A stretch of 64,000 nt of DNA from Actinophytocola sp. (GCA_009377475.1 WHTY01000007.1:1-64000); one strand, 5' to 3'; shown: positions 8,338 to 18,933, counted from the stretch's first letter. Program-made: numbers and translations. The notes: generated from the sequence alone by a model not told the origin.

Positions 8338-8942
8338 CGCCGGTGGACGCTCACGGCGTACCCGCCGTCGTCGTACGGATCGCCGTCCCACGTGGCGAAG
8401 CGCTCCCGCAGGCTGAGCCCGGCATCGGCGCACCAGGCGTCGTAGTCGGCCAGCGTCACCGTGGGCTCATCCACCGGCAGGTGCGCCGCGTCCAGGCCGA
8501 ACCCGGCCACCAGCAGCCCGCCGGGACGCAGCGCGGCGGCCAGCGTGGCGACCACGGTCGCTTCCGTGCCCGCCGCGACCAGCGGAATCACGTTCCCCGG
8601 GCACACCACGAGGTCGAACGTCTCGTCGAGCACGTGCTCAGCGAGGTCCAGCGTGGCGAGGTCCGCCTTGATCCACCGGATCTCCGGCGCAGCACGACGC
8701 GCCTCGGCCAGCATCGACTCGTCGACGTCGACGCCGACGCACTCGTAGCCGTTGCGGTGCAGCCACTGCGCGACCCGGCCGGTGCCGCACCCGGCGTCCA
8801 GCACCCGCGCGCCAGGCGGGACCAGCGAGGCGCACAGGCGCGCCTCCCCGTGCACCTCGGCGCCCTCGGCCTCCAGCTTGGCGAACCGGGAGGCGTAGTC
8901 CGCACCGCGCGGCGCGGACGTCATGTCCGTCCAGCGGGTCAT
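8334..8942 (-). CDS. Class I SAM-dependent methyltransferase
   Basis: The 202-residue protein has the SAM-binding motif I VLDAGCGTGRVAQWL, an acidic end of strand 2 (VGVDVDESML), motif II-like FDLVVCPGNVI and motif III RPGGLLVAGFG. It is a small cytosolic enzyme of the ubiquinone/small-molecule type, with no recognisable substrate domain. It starts seven bases after the stop of the upstream aldehyde dehydrogenase on the same strand, so the two are likely co-transcribed, which hints at a shared small-molecule substrate; that is inference. Confidence 0.85.
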   Translation of the reverse strand: MTRWTDMTSAPRGADYASRFAKLEAEGAEVHGEARLCASLVPPGARVLDAGCGTGRVAQWLHRNGYECVGVDVDESMLAEARRAAPEIRWIKADLATLDLAEHVLDETFDLVVCPGNVIPLVAAGTEATVVATLAAALRPGGLLVAGFGLDAAHLPVDEPTVTLADYDAWCADAGLSLRERFATWDGDPYDDGGYAVSVHRR

Positions 8943-8949
8943 GAGCGGC

Positions 8950-10395
8950 TCACCGCTGGATCGACTTGACCTCGAGGAACTCCTCGATGCCGTAGGCGCC
9001 GAACTCGCGGCCGTTGCCGGACTGCTTGTAGCCGCCGAACGGCGCGAGCGGGTTGAACGACCCGCCGTTGATGTCGACCTGGCCGGTGCGCAGCCGCTTC
9101 GCGACCTCGAGCGCGCGCTCGTCCGAGTCGGAGAACACCGCGCCCGCCAGGCCGTACAGCGAGTTGTTCGCGATCCGCACCGCGTCGTCGGTGTCCTCGT
9201 AGGGCATCACCGACAGCACCGGACCGAAGATCTCCTCCTGCGAGAGCGCCATGTCCTCGGTGACCCCGGCGAACACCGTAGGGCGCACGTAAAAGCCCTC
9301 GTCCAGGTCGTCCGGCTTCTCGGGGCCGCCGTAGGCCAGCGTCGCGCCCGCCTCGGCACCTGCGCGGATGAACCCGACTACGCGGTCGCGCTGCTGTTCG
9401 TTGACCATCGGGCCGAGCCGGGTCGACTGGTCGGTCGGGTCGGCGGGCACGTACTTGGCCGCCGCCGCGACCGCCAGCTCAACCGCCTCGTCGTGCCGCG
9501 AGGCAGGCACCAGCATTCGAGTCCAGGCGTTGCAGCTCTGGCCGCCGTTGATGAACGCGTTGGCGACACCGAGCTTGACCGCCTTGGCCAGCCCGGCCTC
9601 GTCGACGTCGTCCAGGATGACGTTGGCCGACTTGCCGCCCAGCTCCAGTGCGACCCGCTTGATCGTCTCGGACGCCGCCGCCGAGACCGCACGGCCCGCG
9701 CGAGTGGAGCCGGTGAACGACACCATGTCGACGTCCGGGTGCTCGGCGATCGCCGCCCCGACGACGGGCCCGGTGCCGTGCACGATGTTGACCACGCCGT
9801 TGGGTACGCCCGCGTCGGCCAGGATCTCCGCGAGGATGGCGGTCTGGAGCGGCGCGACCTCACTCGGCTTGAGCACCACGGTGCAACCGGTCGCCAGCGC
9901 GGGCGCGAGCTTGGCCATGATCTGGTGCAGCGGGTAGTTCCACGGCGTGATCGCGCCGACAACGCCGATCGGCTCCCGCACAACCAGCGAGTTGCCGATC
10001 TCCTCGGTGAACTGGAACCCGCCGGACGCGATCAGGTCGGCCACGCCCGCTGACGTCGCCGCGGGCAGCGTCGCCTGCACCTTCGTGGCGAACGTGATCG
10101 GCACGCCGACCTCGGCGCTGATCTGCCGCGCGATCTCGTCACGACGTGCGGTGATGCCCTCGGAGATCCGGCGCACCACGGCGGCGCGATCCTCCGTCGG
10201 GGTGTCCGCCCAGGCGGGGAACGCCGCGCGGGCCGCCGCGACGGCCGCGTCGACGTCAGCCGGGGTTCCCGCCGGAACCGTCCCGATGACCTGCTCGGTC
10301 GCCGGGTTCAGCACCTCGATGACGTCGTTCTCGTCGCCGTAGCTGGTCGTGCCGTTGATCAGGTGTCCGGTACGAGTGGTCGCGGGCGCGGCCAT
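8950..10395 (-). CDS. NAD(P)-dependent aldehyde dehydrogenase
   Basis: This 481-residue ALDH-superfamily enzyme oxidises an aldehyde to the acid. The cofactor site [10 protein letters not shown], the general-base Glu in LELGGKSAN and the catalytic Cys288 in GGQSCNAW are all intact, as is the C-terminal [14 protein letters not shown]. The start ATG has AAGGAG six bases upstream; the longer open frame that reads through the upstream palindrome is not coding. Substrate specificity is not clear, although the GGQSCNAW variant is common in broad-specificity actinobacterial aldehyde dehydrogenases. It is followed by a methyltransferase gene after seven bases. Confidence 0.93.
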   Translation of the reverse strand: MAAPATTRTGHLINGTTSYGDENDVIEVLNPATEQVIGTVPAGTPADVDAAVAAARAAFPAWADTPTEDRAAVVRRISEGITARRDEIARQISAEVGVPITFATKVQATLPAATSAGVADLIASGGFQFTEEIGNSLVVREPIGVVGAITPWNYPLHQIMAKLAPALATGCTVVLKPSEVAPLQTAILAEILADAGVPNGVVNIVHGTGPVVGAAIAEHPDVDMVSFTGSTRAGRAVSAAASETIKRVALELGGKSANVILDDVDEAGLAKAVKLGVANAFINGGQSCNAWTRMLVPASRHDEAVELAVAAAAKYVPADPTDQSTRLGPMVNEQQRDRVVGFIRAGAEAGATLAYGGPEKPDDLDEGFYVRPTVFAGVTEDMALSQEEIFGPVLSVMPYEDTDDAVRIANNSLYGLAGAVFSDSDERALEVAKRLRTGQVDINGGSFNPLAPFGGYKQSGNGREFGAYGIEEFLEVKSIQR

Positions 10396-10498
10396 GGGGG
10401 TCTCCTTGTCCTCGATGCGGGTCGTCTTCAACCATGGCACACGAATCGCACCGTAGGGCGGCTCGCCCCGCGCCTTGGGCGAGCAGCACAGCGACGTC

Positions 10499-10683
10499 GG
10501 TGCGACTCGCGCAACGCTTCGGGACGGCGGCGGGACGGACCGGGCCGGGCGCGGGCCGAAGGTGCCCTTGGGTACCGCATATGTACCCAAGGGCACCTTC
10601 GGCCCGCAACGCACGGCACGCAACGTCCGGTGCAACTCGCGCGCAACAAGGTGAGACTCGCGGCGATTAAGGTGAGACTCGCG
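10499..10683 (+). repeat. Four direct copies of GGTGNNACTCGCG
   Basis: The copies start at 10499 (GGTGCGACTCGCG), 10629 (GGTGCAACTCGCG), 10650 and 10671 (both GGTGAGACTCGCG). The last three are phased at exactly 21 bases, two helical turns, which is the spacing expected for cooperative protein binding on one DNA face, although simple duplication is equally possible. Confidence 0.6.
10551..10607. repeat. Post-stop palindrome, copy 1 (perfect 25-bp stem)
   Basis: The inverted arms 10551..10575 and 10583..10607 are perfectly complementary around a 7-base loop CGCATAT. The core arm is GCCGAAGGTGCCCTTGGG followed by TAC. It lies about 80 bases downstream of the stop codon of the thioredoxin-fold gene at 10688. 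Two further copies are at 20613..20661 and 54001..54049. The strong hairpin suggests a transcription end, but there is no T-run after it. Confidence 0.85.
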
Positions 10684-10687
10684 GGGG

Positions 10688-11293
10688 TCAGTCGAATTTC
10701 AGCTCGCCGGTGCGGGTCCGCTTCAGCTCGAAGAAGTCCTCGTAGCCCGCGAGGAGCACGGCGCCGTCGAACACCTTCAGCGCGTCATCGCCGCGCGGCA
10801 CCGAGCCGAGCACCGGCCCGAAGAACGCCACGCCGTCGACGTGGATGGTCGGGGTACCGACGTCCTGCCCGACCGGGTCCATGCCCCGGTGGTGGCTCTC
10901 CGACAACGCCTCGTCGTACTCGGTCGACGTCGCCGCATCCCCCAGCTCCGGCGCGCCGATCTCGGACAACGCCTCCTCGATGACCACCGCGTCGTCCTGC
11001 ATGCCCTTGTTGTGCTTGCGCGTGCCGAACGCCAGGTAGAAGTCCCGCAGGCCCTGCTGCCCGAGCTTCTGCTCGACGGCGATGGCGACCCGCACCGGCC
11101 CCAGGGCGCGGTCCAGCAGCTCGCGGTAGTGGTCGGACAGGTCCTCGCGCTCCTTGTTGAGCAGCGTCAGGCTCATCACGCCGAACGTGAGATCGATGTC
11201 GCGCAACTGCTCGACCTCGAGCATCCACCGGGACGTGATCCACGCGAACGGGCACAACGGATCGACGTAGATCTCCACCTTCGTCGGCGCCAC
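10688..11293 (-). CDS. Thioredoxin-fold (DsbA-superfamily) protein, Rv2466c-like
   Basis: The 201-residue product resembles Rv2466c, the mycothiol-dependent nitroreductase of M. tuberculosis that activates nitro-prodrugs, with the shared segments [39 protein letters not shown] and [15 protein letters not shown]. The active-site motif is CPFA instead of the CPWC of Rv2466c: the attacking Cys14 is kept but the resolving Cys is Ala. It may therefore work by a monothiol mechanism with mycothiol. The GTG at 11293 is chosen because GGGGAG sits six bases upstream and the next residues align with relatives. It is divergent from pepN, the same arrangement as Rv2466c/Rv2467. Confidence 0.88.
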   Translation of the reverse strand: MAPTKVEIYVDPLCPFAWITSRWMLEVEQLRDIDLTFGVMSLTLLNKEREDLSDHYRELLDRALGPVRVAIAVEQKLGQQGLRDFYLAFGTRKHNKGMQDDAVVIEEALSEIGAPELGDAATSTEYDEALSESHHRGMDPVGQDVGTPTIHVDGVAFFGPVLGSVPRGDDALKVFDGAVLLAGYEDFFELKRTRTGELKFD

Positions 11294-11454
11294 GGCATAC
11301 TCCCCTTCCATCGGTGTCAACCGAATCGACTTCACTATTCGTGCCCAACCACGACAGTGGCGAGCTTGTTCCCCGTGTTGGCGCGAGAACGCCACACTTC
11401 ATGATTTGATGCGTGCAGTGACTCGCACCAGAACCCGACTCAGCTGAGGTAGTA

Positions 11455-14025
11455 GTGGCCGCCCCTAACCTGACGCAGGAGCAAGCGATCCGCCGCGCGG
11501 AGCTGCTCGACGTGACTTCCTACGACATCGAACTCGACCTCACCGACGGGACGGGCGCCCCCGGCGAGACGTCGTTCGACTCGAAGACGACGGTCAGGTT
11601 CACCGCGGCCGAGTCCGGCGCGGCCACGTTCGTCGACATCGTCGGCTCGGGGGTCCATTCGGCCACCCTCAACGGCACCGCGCTCGACGTCTCGGACTAC
11701 GTCGAGGACAACGGCATCGGGCTGGCCGACCTGGCGAAGGACAACGAGCTCACGGTGCACGCCGAGTGCCGGTACATGAACACCGGCGAGGGCCTGCACC
11801 GGTTCGTCGACCCGGTCGACGGCGAGGTGTACTTCTACAGCCAGTTCGAGACCGCAGACGCCAAGCGGATGTTCGCCTGCTTCGACCAGCCGGACCTCAA
11901 GTCGGTGTACCGGCTGACGGTGACCGCCCCCGCGCACTGGAAGGTGATCTCCAACGCCCCGGTCGAGTCAACGACGAAGACGGCCGACGGCGCGGTGCGC
12001 ACGGTGTTCGCCGAGTCGGAGCGCATCTCGACGTACCTGGTCGCGCTGGTCGCTGGCCCGTACGCGGAGTGGCACGACGAGTTCTCCGACCAGCACACGA
12101 CGATCCCGCTTGGCATCTACTGCCGCGCGTCGCTGGCCGAGTACATGGACGCCGACCGGCTGTTCACCGAGACCAAGCAGGGTTTCGGCTTTTACCACGA
12201 GAACTTCGGCGTCACCTACCCGTTCGGCAAGTACGACCAGCTCTTCGTGCCGGAGTTCAACGCGGGTGCGATGGAGAACGCCGGCGCGGTGACCTTCCGC
12301 GAGGACTACGTCTTCCGCAGCCGCGTCACCCGCTACGCCTACGAGCGCCGCTGCGAGACGGTGCTCCACGAGATGGCGCACATGTGGTTCGGCGACCTCG
12401 TCACGATGCGCTGGTGGGACGACCTGTGGCTGAACGAGTCGTTCGCGACGTTCGCCAGCGTGCTCAGCCAGGCGGGCGCTACCGAGTACAAGCACGCCTG
12501 GACGTCGTTCGCCAACATCGAGAAGTCCTGGGCGTACCGGCAGGACCAGCTCCCGTCGACGCACCCGGTCGCCGCCGACATCCCCGACCTGCAGGCGGTC
12601 GAGGTCAACTTCGACGGCATCACCTACGCCAAGGGCGCCAGCGTGCTCAAGCAGCTCGTCGCCTACGTGGGGCTGGAGAACTTCCTGTCCGGGCTGAAGG
12701 TGTACTTCGACCGGCACGCCTGGGGCAACGCCACGCTGTCCGACCTGCTCGCCGCGCTGGAGGAGGCGTCAGGGCGGGACCTGTCCTGGTGGAGCGCGCA
12801 GTGGCTGGAGACGACAGGGCTGAACTCGCTGCGGCCGTCGTTCGACGTCGATGACGAGGGCCGGTTCACCGAGTTCGCGATCCTGCAGGGCGGCGCCAAG
12901 CCGGGTGAGGGCGAGTGCCGCACCCACCGCGTCGCGGTCGGCATCTACGACGAGACGCCGGAATCGGGCGGCAAGCTGGTGCGCATCCACCGCGAGGAGC
13001 TGGACGTCAGCGGCGAGCGCACCGACGTGCCCGCGCTGGTCGGCGTGCCGCGCGGCAAGCTCGTGCTGGTCAACGACGACGACCTCACCTACTGCGCCAT
13101 GCGGCTCGACGTGGATTCACTTGTGTCGCTGATCGACCGGATCGCCGACGTCGACGAGCCGCTGCCGCGCACGCTGTGCTGGTCGGCGGCATGGGAGATG
13201 ACCCGCGAGGCCGAGCTGAAGGCCCGCGACTCCGTCACGCTGGTCAACCGGGGCATCCATGCCGAGGCCGAGGTCGGCGTGGTGCAGCGGGTGCTGATGC
13301 AGGCGCAGGCGGCGCTGAACTCGTACGCGGCGCCGTCGTGGGCGACCGAGACCGGCTGGCCGTCGTTCACCGCGCGGCTGGTGGAGCTGGCGCGGTCGGC
13401 CGAGGCGGGCTCGGACCACCAGCTCGCGTTCGTCAACGCCCTGGCCAGCTCGGTGCTGGGCGACGACGCGCTCGCGCTGGTCGGCCAACTGCTGGACGGC
13501 TCGGAGCAGCTCCCCGGTCTCACGGTGGACACCGATCTGCGGTGGCGGCTGCTGTTCGCGCTGGTCGCGCACGGCAAGGCGGCAGACGCCGAGATCGACG
13601 CCGAGCTGGCGCGTGACAACACCTCGACCGGCCAGCGCTACGCCGAGCGGGCCCGCGCGCTACGTCCGACGCCGGAGGCCAAGGAGGAGGCCTGGCAGCG
13701 GGCGGTGCACGACGACGAGCTGCCCAACGCCGTCAACGACGAGGTCATCACCGGCTTCGGCCACCCGGCGCAGAAGCACCTGCTCGAGCCGTACGTGGAG
13801 CGCTACTTCGCCGAGATCGACGGCGTGTGGCAGCGGCGGTCCTCGGAGCGGGCGCAGCCGGTCGCGATCGGGATGTACCCGTCGTGGTCGGTGGACAAGG
13901 CCAGCATCGAAGCGGCCGACACCTGGCTCGACGGCGACCACCCCGCTGCGCTGCGCAGGCTCGTCAGCGAGGGCCGTGCCGGGATCGTCCGCGCGTTGGC
14001 CGCGCGCGAGTTCGACCAGGACTGA
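11455..14025 (+). CDS. pepN: Aminopeptidase N, M1-family zinc metallopeptidase
   Basis: PepN removes N-terminal residues from peptides in the cytosol. The 856-residue protein has the substrate-binding GAMEN motif (near residue 270), the zinc motif HEMAH at 305-309, and the third zinc ligand Glu328 in LWLNESFA. The N-terminal beta domain and the C-terminal helical (ERAP1-type) domain are both present, so the length is normal. The start is a GTG preceded by a weak GAGG. No signal peptide is seen. The gene is orthologous in position to Rv2467. It ends before a strong bidirectional terminator shared with the convergent DUF5130 gene. Confidence 0.96.
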   Translation: MAAPNLTQEQAIRRAELLDVTSYDIELDLTDGTGAPGETSFDSKTTVRFTAAESGAATFVDIVGSGVHSATLNGTALDVSDYVEDNGIGLADLAKDNELTVHAECRYMNTGEGLHRFVDPVDGEVYFYSQFETADAKRMFACFDQPDLKSVYRLTVTAPAHWKVISNAPVESTTKTADGAVRTVFAESERISTYLVALVAGPYAEWHDEFSDQHTTIPLGIYCRASLAEYMDADRLFTETKQGFGFYHENFGVTYPFGKYDQLFVPEFNAGAMENAGAVTFREDYVFRSRVTRYAYERRCETVLHEMAHMWFGDLVTMRWWDDLWLNESFATFASVLSQAGATEYKHAWTSFANIEKSWAYRQDQLPSTHPVAADIPDLQAVEVNFDGITYAKGASVLKQLVAYVGLENFLSGLKVYFDRHAWGNATLSDLLAALEEASGRDLSWWSAQWLETTGLNSLRPSFDVDDEGRFTEFAILQGGAKPGEGECRTHRVAVGIYDETPESGGKLVRIHREELDVSGERTDVPALVGVPRGKLVLVNDDDLTYCAMRLDVDSLVSLIDRIADVDEPLPRTLCWSAAWEMTREAELKARDSVTLVNRGIHAEAEVGVVQRVLMQAQAALNSYAAPSWATETGWPSFTARLVELARSAEAGSDHQLAFVNALASSVLGDDALALVGQLLDGSEQLPGLTVDTDLRWRLLFALVAHGKAADAEIDAELARDNTSTGQRYAERARALRPTPEAKEEAWQRAVHDDELPNAVNDEVITGFGHPAQKHLLEPYVERYFAEIDGVWQRRSSERAQPVAIGMYPSWSVDKASIEAADTWLDGDHPAALRRLVSEGRAGIVRALAAREFDQD

Positions 14026-14035
14026 CGCGACGAAG

Positions 14036-14060
14036 GCCCCGCCGGTGTGTCCGGCGGGGC
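14036..14060. terminator. Bidirectional hairpin terminator between pepN and the DUF5130 gene
   Basis: GCCCCGCCGG (14036..14045), loop TGTGT, CCGGCGGGGC (14051..14060): a perfect 10-bp GC stem, 10 bases after the pepN stop and 32 bases from the convergent stop. A short GTTG follows rather than a T-run, as is usual in high-GC actinobacteria. Confidence 0.75.
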
Positions 14061-14092
14061 GTTGCTCGTCAGTAGTTGTGGCCGGTTGCGGC

Positions 14093-14578
14093 TTACTCCC
14101 TCGGGGAACCGGCCTGCTCGTCCAGCATCCGCAGGCCGCTGACCAGCCCGCCGATGAGGTCGCCTTCCTTGAACGACGCGACCATGCTCATCACGGCCAG
14201 CTTGCCGCCGCGCTGCGACAGCCGCTGCTCGGCGATCTCGCCCGTCACCAGCTCGACGACGCGCTCGCCCGGCGAGACCGCGATCAACACCGACTCCCTG
14301 CCGCGCGGGCCGATGCGGCGGAACAGCTTCTCCACCTCGGCGCGGCTGTCCTTGCCGAGCCCGCCGATGTACACGCTGAAGTCGAGCCCGGTGTCCCTGC
14401 TCGCCAGCGTCAGCGCCTCATCGAGCCGCGCGAGCTGGGTCGCGGTGAACGGGCCCTTCGGCTTGTCCGAGTCGTACATCCTGGCCGCGGAGACCCGGCC
14501 GGACAACGTCACGACGGCGCCGAACTCCAGCTCTTCCTGCGACGGCGTCCGGTCGCGCGTCAGCTCACCAGCTCCCAC
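14093..14578 (-). CDS. DUF5130-family protein, Rv2468c-like, probable oxidase-supercomplex accessory protein
   Basis: The 161-residue protein has a conserved hydrophilic core with LDEALTLASRDTGLDFSVYIGGLG and VLIAVSPGERVVELVTGEIAEQRLSQ, which resembles a TPM-type fold. There is no signal peptide or membrane segment. It follows the small membrane protein gene on the same strand with an overlap, matching the mycobacterial Rv2468c neighbourhood. In M. smegmatis the products of the corresponding gene pair were found associated with the cytochrome bcc-aa3 supercomplex; that link is recalled from the literature and is applied here by synteny only. Biochemical function is unknown. Confidence 0.7.
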   Translation of the reverse strand: MGAGELTRDRTPSQEELEFGAVVTLSGRVSAARMYDSDKPKGPFTATQLARLDEALTLASRDTGLDFSVYIGGLGKDSRAEVEKLFRRIGPRGRESVLIAVSPGERVVELVTGEIAEQRLSQRGGKLAVMSMVASFKEGDLIGGLVSGLRMLDEQAGSPRE

Positions 14579-14807
14579 TGGAACCTCCTACCGGGGCGGC
14601 TTCCTCGTCACCGGCGTCCGCATGCGTGCGGGTGGTGTCGAGCCCCTGCGGGTTGGCGCTCCACCAGACGGGCGGGTGGTCCCACTCCTGCCCCGGCCGG
14701 TACCGGGGCGTCGCGGCGAACTTCGACCGCATCGACAGCACGCCGAGCAGGCCGTAGATCGCGGCGGGTATCACCACGAACACCAAGATGGTTTCGATCA
14801 GGCTCAC
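14565..14807 (-). CDS. ctaJ: Small single-span membrane protein, CtaJ-like
   Basis: The 80-residue protein has one N-terminal membrane helix (IETILVFVVIPAAIYGLLGVL, residues about 4-23) followed by RSKFAATPRYRPGQEWDHPPVWWSANP and a flexible tail. This arrangement matches the small accessory subunit called CtaJ in the mycobacterial aa3-type cytochrome oxidase supercomplex. It overlaps the following DUF5130 gene by 14 bases, so they are almost certainly co-expressed. The assignment rests on size, membrane topology, the tryptophan-rich motif and gene neighbourhood, not on a database search. Confidence 0.65.
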   Translation of the reverse strand: MSLIETILVFVVIPAAIYGLLGVLSMRSKFAATPRYRPGQEWDHPPVWWSANPQGLDTTRTHADAGDEEAAPVGGSSGSW

Positions 14808-14886
14808 ATGCGTACGGTACCTAACGCCGATAGCGCCGCCGCCCGCCGGTGCGGCTGACGGCGGCGGTGAGCGCTGGGCGACGCCG

Positions 14887-15498
14887 TCAGGCCACGGCGT
14901 CGCCCAGGTACAGCCGCCACTCCGGGTCGGCGTCGTTCACATGGGCCAGCAGCCGCCAGTACGGCCCGCGCGGGGCCTGCGGCGTGGCCCGCAACGTCCA
15001 GCCGATCTCGCTGAGCAGCCGGTCGGCCTTGCGGTGGTTGCACCTGGTGCAGCAGGCGACGCAGTTCTCCCAGGTGTGCTGTCCGCCACGACTGCGGGGA
15101 ACGACGTGATCGACCGTCTCGGCCTTGGCGCCGCAGTAGACGCAGCGGTAGCGGTCACGGTGCATCAGCCCCGCCCTGGTCAGCGGGACGGAACCGCGAT
15201 ACGGCACGCGGACGAAGTTGTTGAGCCGGATCACCGAGGGCACCGGCACCGTCACCGTCGCGGAGTGCAACAGCATCCCGGACGGGTCGCCGTGCACGAC
15301 CTCCGCCTTGCCGCAGACGACGAGCACGATGGCACGGCGCAGCGGGAGCGCGGTCAACGGTTCGAACGTGGCATTCAGTAGCAGAACACGACTGCGACCG
15401 AAGGTGGGCACGGTGCGGCCGCGATCTCGCCCGATCCCTCTGGCGCGCCCGCGTGCGACGCGCCCGGGGCGCCGATTGCGCCGCACGGGCGGCGGCAT
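14887..15498 (-). CDS. HNH-family endonuclease, Rv2469c-like
   Basis: The 203-residue protein carries an HNH nuclease domain in its C-terminal half: CVYCGAKAETVDHVVPRSRGG, with a zinc-knuckle CxxC, the DH of the first HNH element, and ENCVACCTRCNHRKADR with the second CxxC and the N and H residues. The N terminus is very basic (RRNRRPGRVARGRARG), which would favour nucleic-acid binding. The ATG at 15498 is chosen because GGGGAG lies nine bases upstream; longer in-frame starts add non-conserved sequence. Conserved position next to glbO matches Rv2469c. Target DNA or RNA is unknown; no phage or intein context is visible. Confidence 0.86.
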   Translation of the reverse strand: MPPPVRRNRRPGRVARGRARGIGRDRGRTVPTFGRSRVLLLNATFEPLTALPLRRAIVLVVCGKAEVVHGDPSGMLLHSATVTVPVPSVIRLNNFVRVPYRGSVPLTRAGLMHRDRYRCVYCGAKAETVDHVVPRSRGGQHTWENCVACCTRCNHRKADRLLSEIGWTLRATPQAPRGPYWRLLAHVNDADPEWRLYLGDAVA

Positions 15499-15776
15499 GG
15501 TCGCCATCTCCCCACCCATCACTGTGCCCGTAGCATGGGCGGGGCCACCTATCGGTATCGGATGTCGGTCCGGCACTCGACTACCTCCAGCGTGTCGCAA
15601 GCAGCACACCCAGCGGGGACCGGACGTGGCCTTCGATACGTCATGGCCGACCGCTTAGGGTGTCGTGCAGGCATAGTCGACCACGATTACATCCGAAAAG
15701 CACGTCCTATTCGAGATGTGTTACGAGACAGCGTTGCAACATCGAGACGAACGGACAAGGAACGGAGAGCCACGTC

Positions 15777-16748
15777 GTGCTACCGCTGCCTAGCGCGCCA
15801 GAATGCGCCTCCGAAGCTGGCACCTGGTGCCAGCAAGTGTTCAATCTCACCGGTAATGAGTGGCTCGCCGCCTCCGCGGACTGGCTGATCGCGAAGCCAT
15901 TCAAGATCACCGTGATCCTTGTCATCGCGTTCCTGATCCGGTACTTCATCAGGAAGCTGATCGACAAGCTCACCAAGGCACCGAGCGACGGCAAGCTCCC
16001 GGCGCTGCTGCGCCCGCTGCGCAACAAGGCCAACCAGAAGCTCAACATCGACGCGATCGAGCGCAACCGGCAGCGCGCCGAGACCATCGGATCGGTGCTG
16101 AAATCGGTCACCACCTTCCTCGTGCTCGGCATCGCGGTGATTGAAATCCTGGCCGAGGTCGGCATCAACGTCGGCCCGCTGATCGCGTCGGCGGGCATCG
16201 TCGGTGTCGCGCTCGGGTTCGGCGCGCAGAACCTGGTGCGGGACTTCCTGTCCGGGATCTTCATGATGCTGGAGGACCAGTACGGCGTCGGCGACTTCGT
16301 CGACGTCGGTGAGGCCATCGGCGAGGTGGAGGCCGTCGGGCTACGGATCACCACGTTGCGGGCGCTCGATGGCACCGTGTGGTACGTCCGCAACGGCGAG
16401 ATTCTGCGGGTCGGCAACTCCAGCCAGGACCACTCGGTCGCCCTCATCGACATCCCGCTCGCGCACGGCGCCGACATCGAGCACGCGACCAGGCTGATCA
16501 CGCAGATCGCGACCGAGGTCACCAGCTCGCCGCCGGTGTCGAATGACGCCCTCGCGCAGCCGGATGTGCTCGGGGTGGACAAGATCACAGTGCAGGCCAT
16601 CTACATCCGGCTTCTCCTCAAGGTCCGGCCTGGCAAGCAGTGGGGAGTCCAGCGGATTCTGCGTGGCAAGATCCTGTCGGCATTGGCGGACGCCGGGTTC
16701 GAGAACCCGCTGCCGCTGCTGTTCGGCGGCAGCGAGACGACGCAGTAA
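15777..16748 (+). CDS. MscS-family small-conductance mechanosensitive channel
   Basis: The 323-residue protein opens in response to membrane tension and releases solutes on hypo-osmotic shock. After a short N terminus it has a first membrane helix (FKITVILVIAFLIRYFI), then a basic linker, a second helix (VTTFLVLGIAVIEILAEVG) and the pore helix TM3 with the Gly/Ala pattern IASAGIVGVALGFGAQNLVRDFLSGIF. The MscS beta domain follows (YGVGDFVDVGEAIGEVEAVGLRITTLRALDG). The GTG at 15777 has GGAGAG seven bases upstream. The upstream intergenic region (15499-15776) holds the divergent promoters with the HNH gene and nothing else recognisable. Confidence 0.93.
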   Translation: MLPLPSAPECASEAGTWCQQVFNLTGNEWLAASADWLIAKPFKITVILVIAFLIRYFIRKLIDKLTKAPSDGKLPALLRPLRNKANQKLNIDAIERNRQRAETIGSVLKSVTTFLVLGIAVIEILAEVGINVGPLIASAGIVGVALGFGAQNLVRDFLSGIFMMLEDQYGVGDFVDVGEAIGEVEAVGLRITTLRALDGTVWYVRNGEILRVGNSSQDHSVALIDIPLAHGADIEHATRLITQIATEVTSSPPVSNDALAQPDVLGVDKITVQAIYIRLLLKVRPGKQWGVQRILRGKILSALADAGFENPLPLLFGGSETTQ

Positions 16749-16793
16749 CCCGTGGTTGGTCCGGGGTTGACGATGACAGGCAGGATTGGTGAC

Positions 16794-17186
16794 GTGAGTA
16801 CTGAGCAGGCACCTGAGACGTTCTTCGAGGCGGTCGGCGGCGAGGAGACTTTCCGTAAGATCGTCGGGCGGTTCTACGAGGAGGTCGCCGCCGACGAGGT
16901 GCTTCGGCCGATTTACCCCGAGGAGGACCTCGGTCCCGCCGAGGAGCGCCTCACGCTGTTCCTGATGCAGTACTGGGGCGGCCCGCACACCTACTCCGAC
17001 CAGCGCGGTCACCCCAGGCTGCGGATGCGGCACGCGCCGTTCACCATCGGTCCGATCGAGCGGGACGCCTGGCTGCGCTGCATGCGGATCGCTGTTGACG
17101 AGGCCGGGCTGGATGAGCCCTACCGGCAGCAGCTGTGGTCGTACCTGGAGATGGCGGCCAACAGCCTGATGAACAGCTGGGTGTAG
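16794..17186 (+). CDS. glbO: Truncated haemoglobin, group II (trHbO)
   Basis: The 130-residue haem protein binds oxygen and has been linked to respiration and redox protection in mycobacteria. Visible family features are [25 protein letters not shown], the CD-loop/E-helix region [15 protein letters not shown], the proximal His in [10 protein letters not shown], and the G8 Trp in [16 protein letters not shown]. The start GTG was chosen over an upstream ATG because it gives the normal N terminus and has AGGA at a suitable distance. Synteny with Rv2470 and the adjacent aglA supports the call. Confidence 0.95.
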   Translation: MSTEQAPETFFEAVGGEETFRKIVGRFYEEVAADEVLRPIYPEEDLGPAEERLTLFLMQYWGGPHTYSDQRGHPRLRMRHAPFTIGPIERDAWLRCMRIAVDEAGLDEPYRQQLWSYLEMAANSLMNSWV

Positions 17187-17251
17187 CCAACCGGCGACGG
17201 GCCGCAACCGCGCTGCGGTCCTGTCGGGACCGGATGGCAGGATAGCCAGCT

Positions 17252-18868
<1,617 letters not shown>

Positions 18869-18933
18869 GCCGCCACGGCGGTTACCACACGGCGTTTGGT
18901 CTGTGCGTTGCGCGGCGGTGGTCGTGGTGGTCG

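Larger units (their letters stand above)
10396..10687. other. Intergenic region with four direct repeats and one large palindrome
   Basis: This stretch of about 290 bases between two minus-strand genes holds no credible gene. It contains four copies of GGTG[C/A][G/A]ACTCGCG, at 10499, 10629, 10650 and 10671. The last two pairs are spaced 21 bases apart. The post-stop palindrome at 10551..10607 lies between the first and second copies. Confidence 0.6.

Noticed and set aside
8950..10635. Extension of the aldehyde dehydrogenase to an upstream start at 10635
   Set aside because: The extra 80 residues would come from the palindrome and direct-repeat region; the ATG at 10395 has AAGGAG at the right distance and gives the family's normal N terminus.
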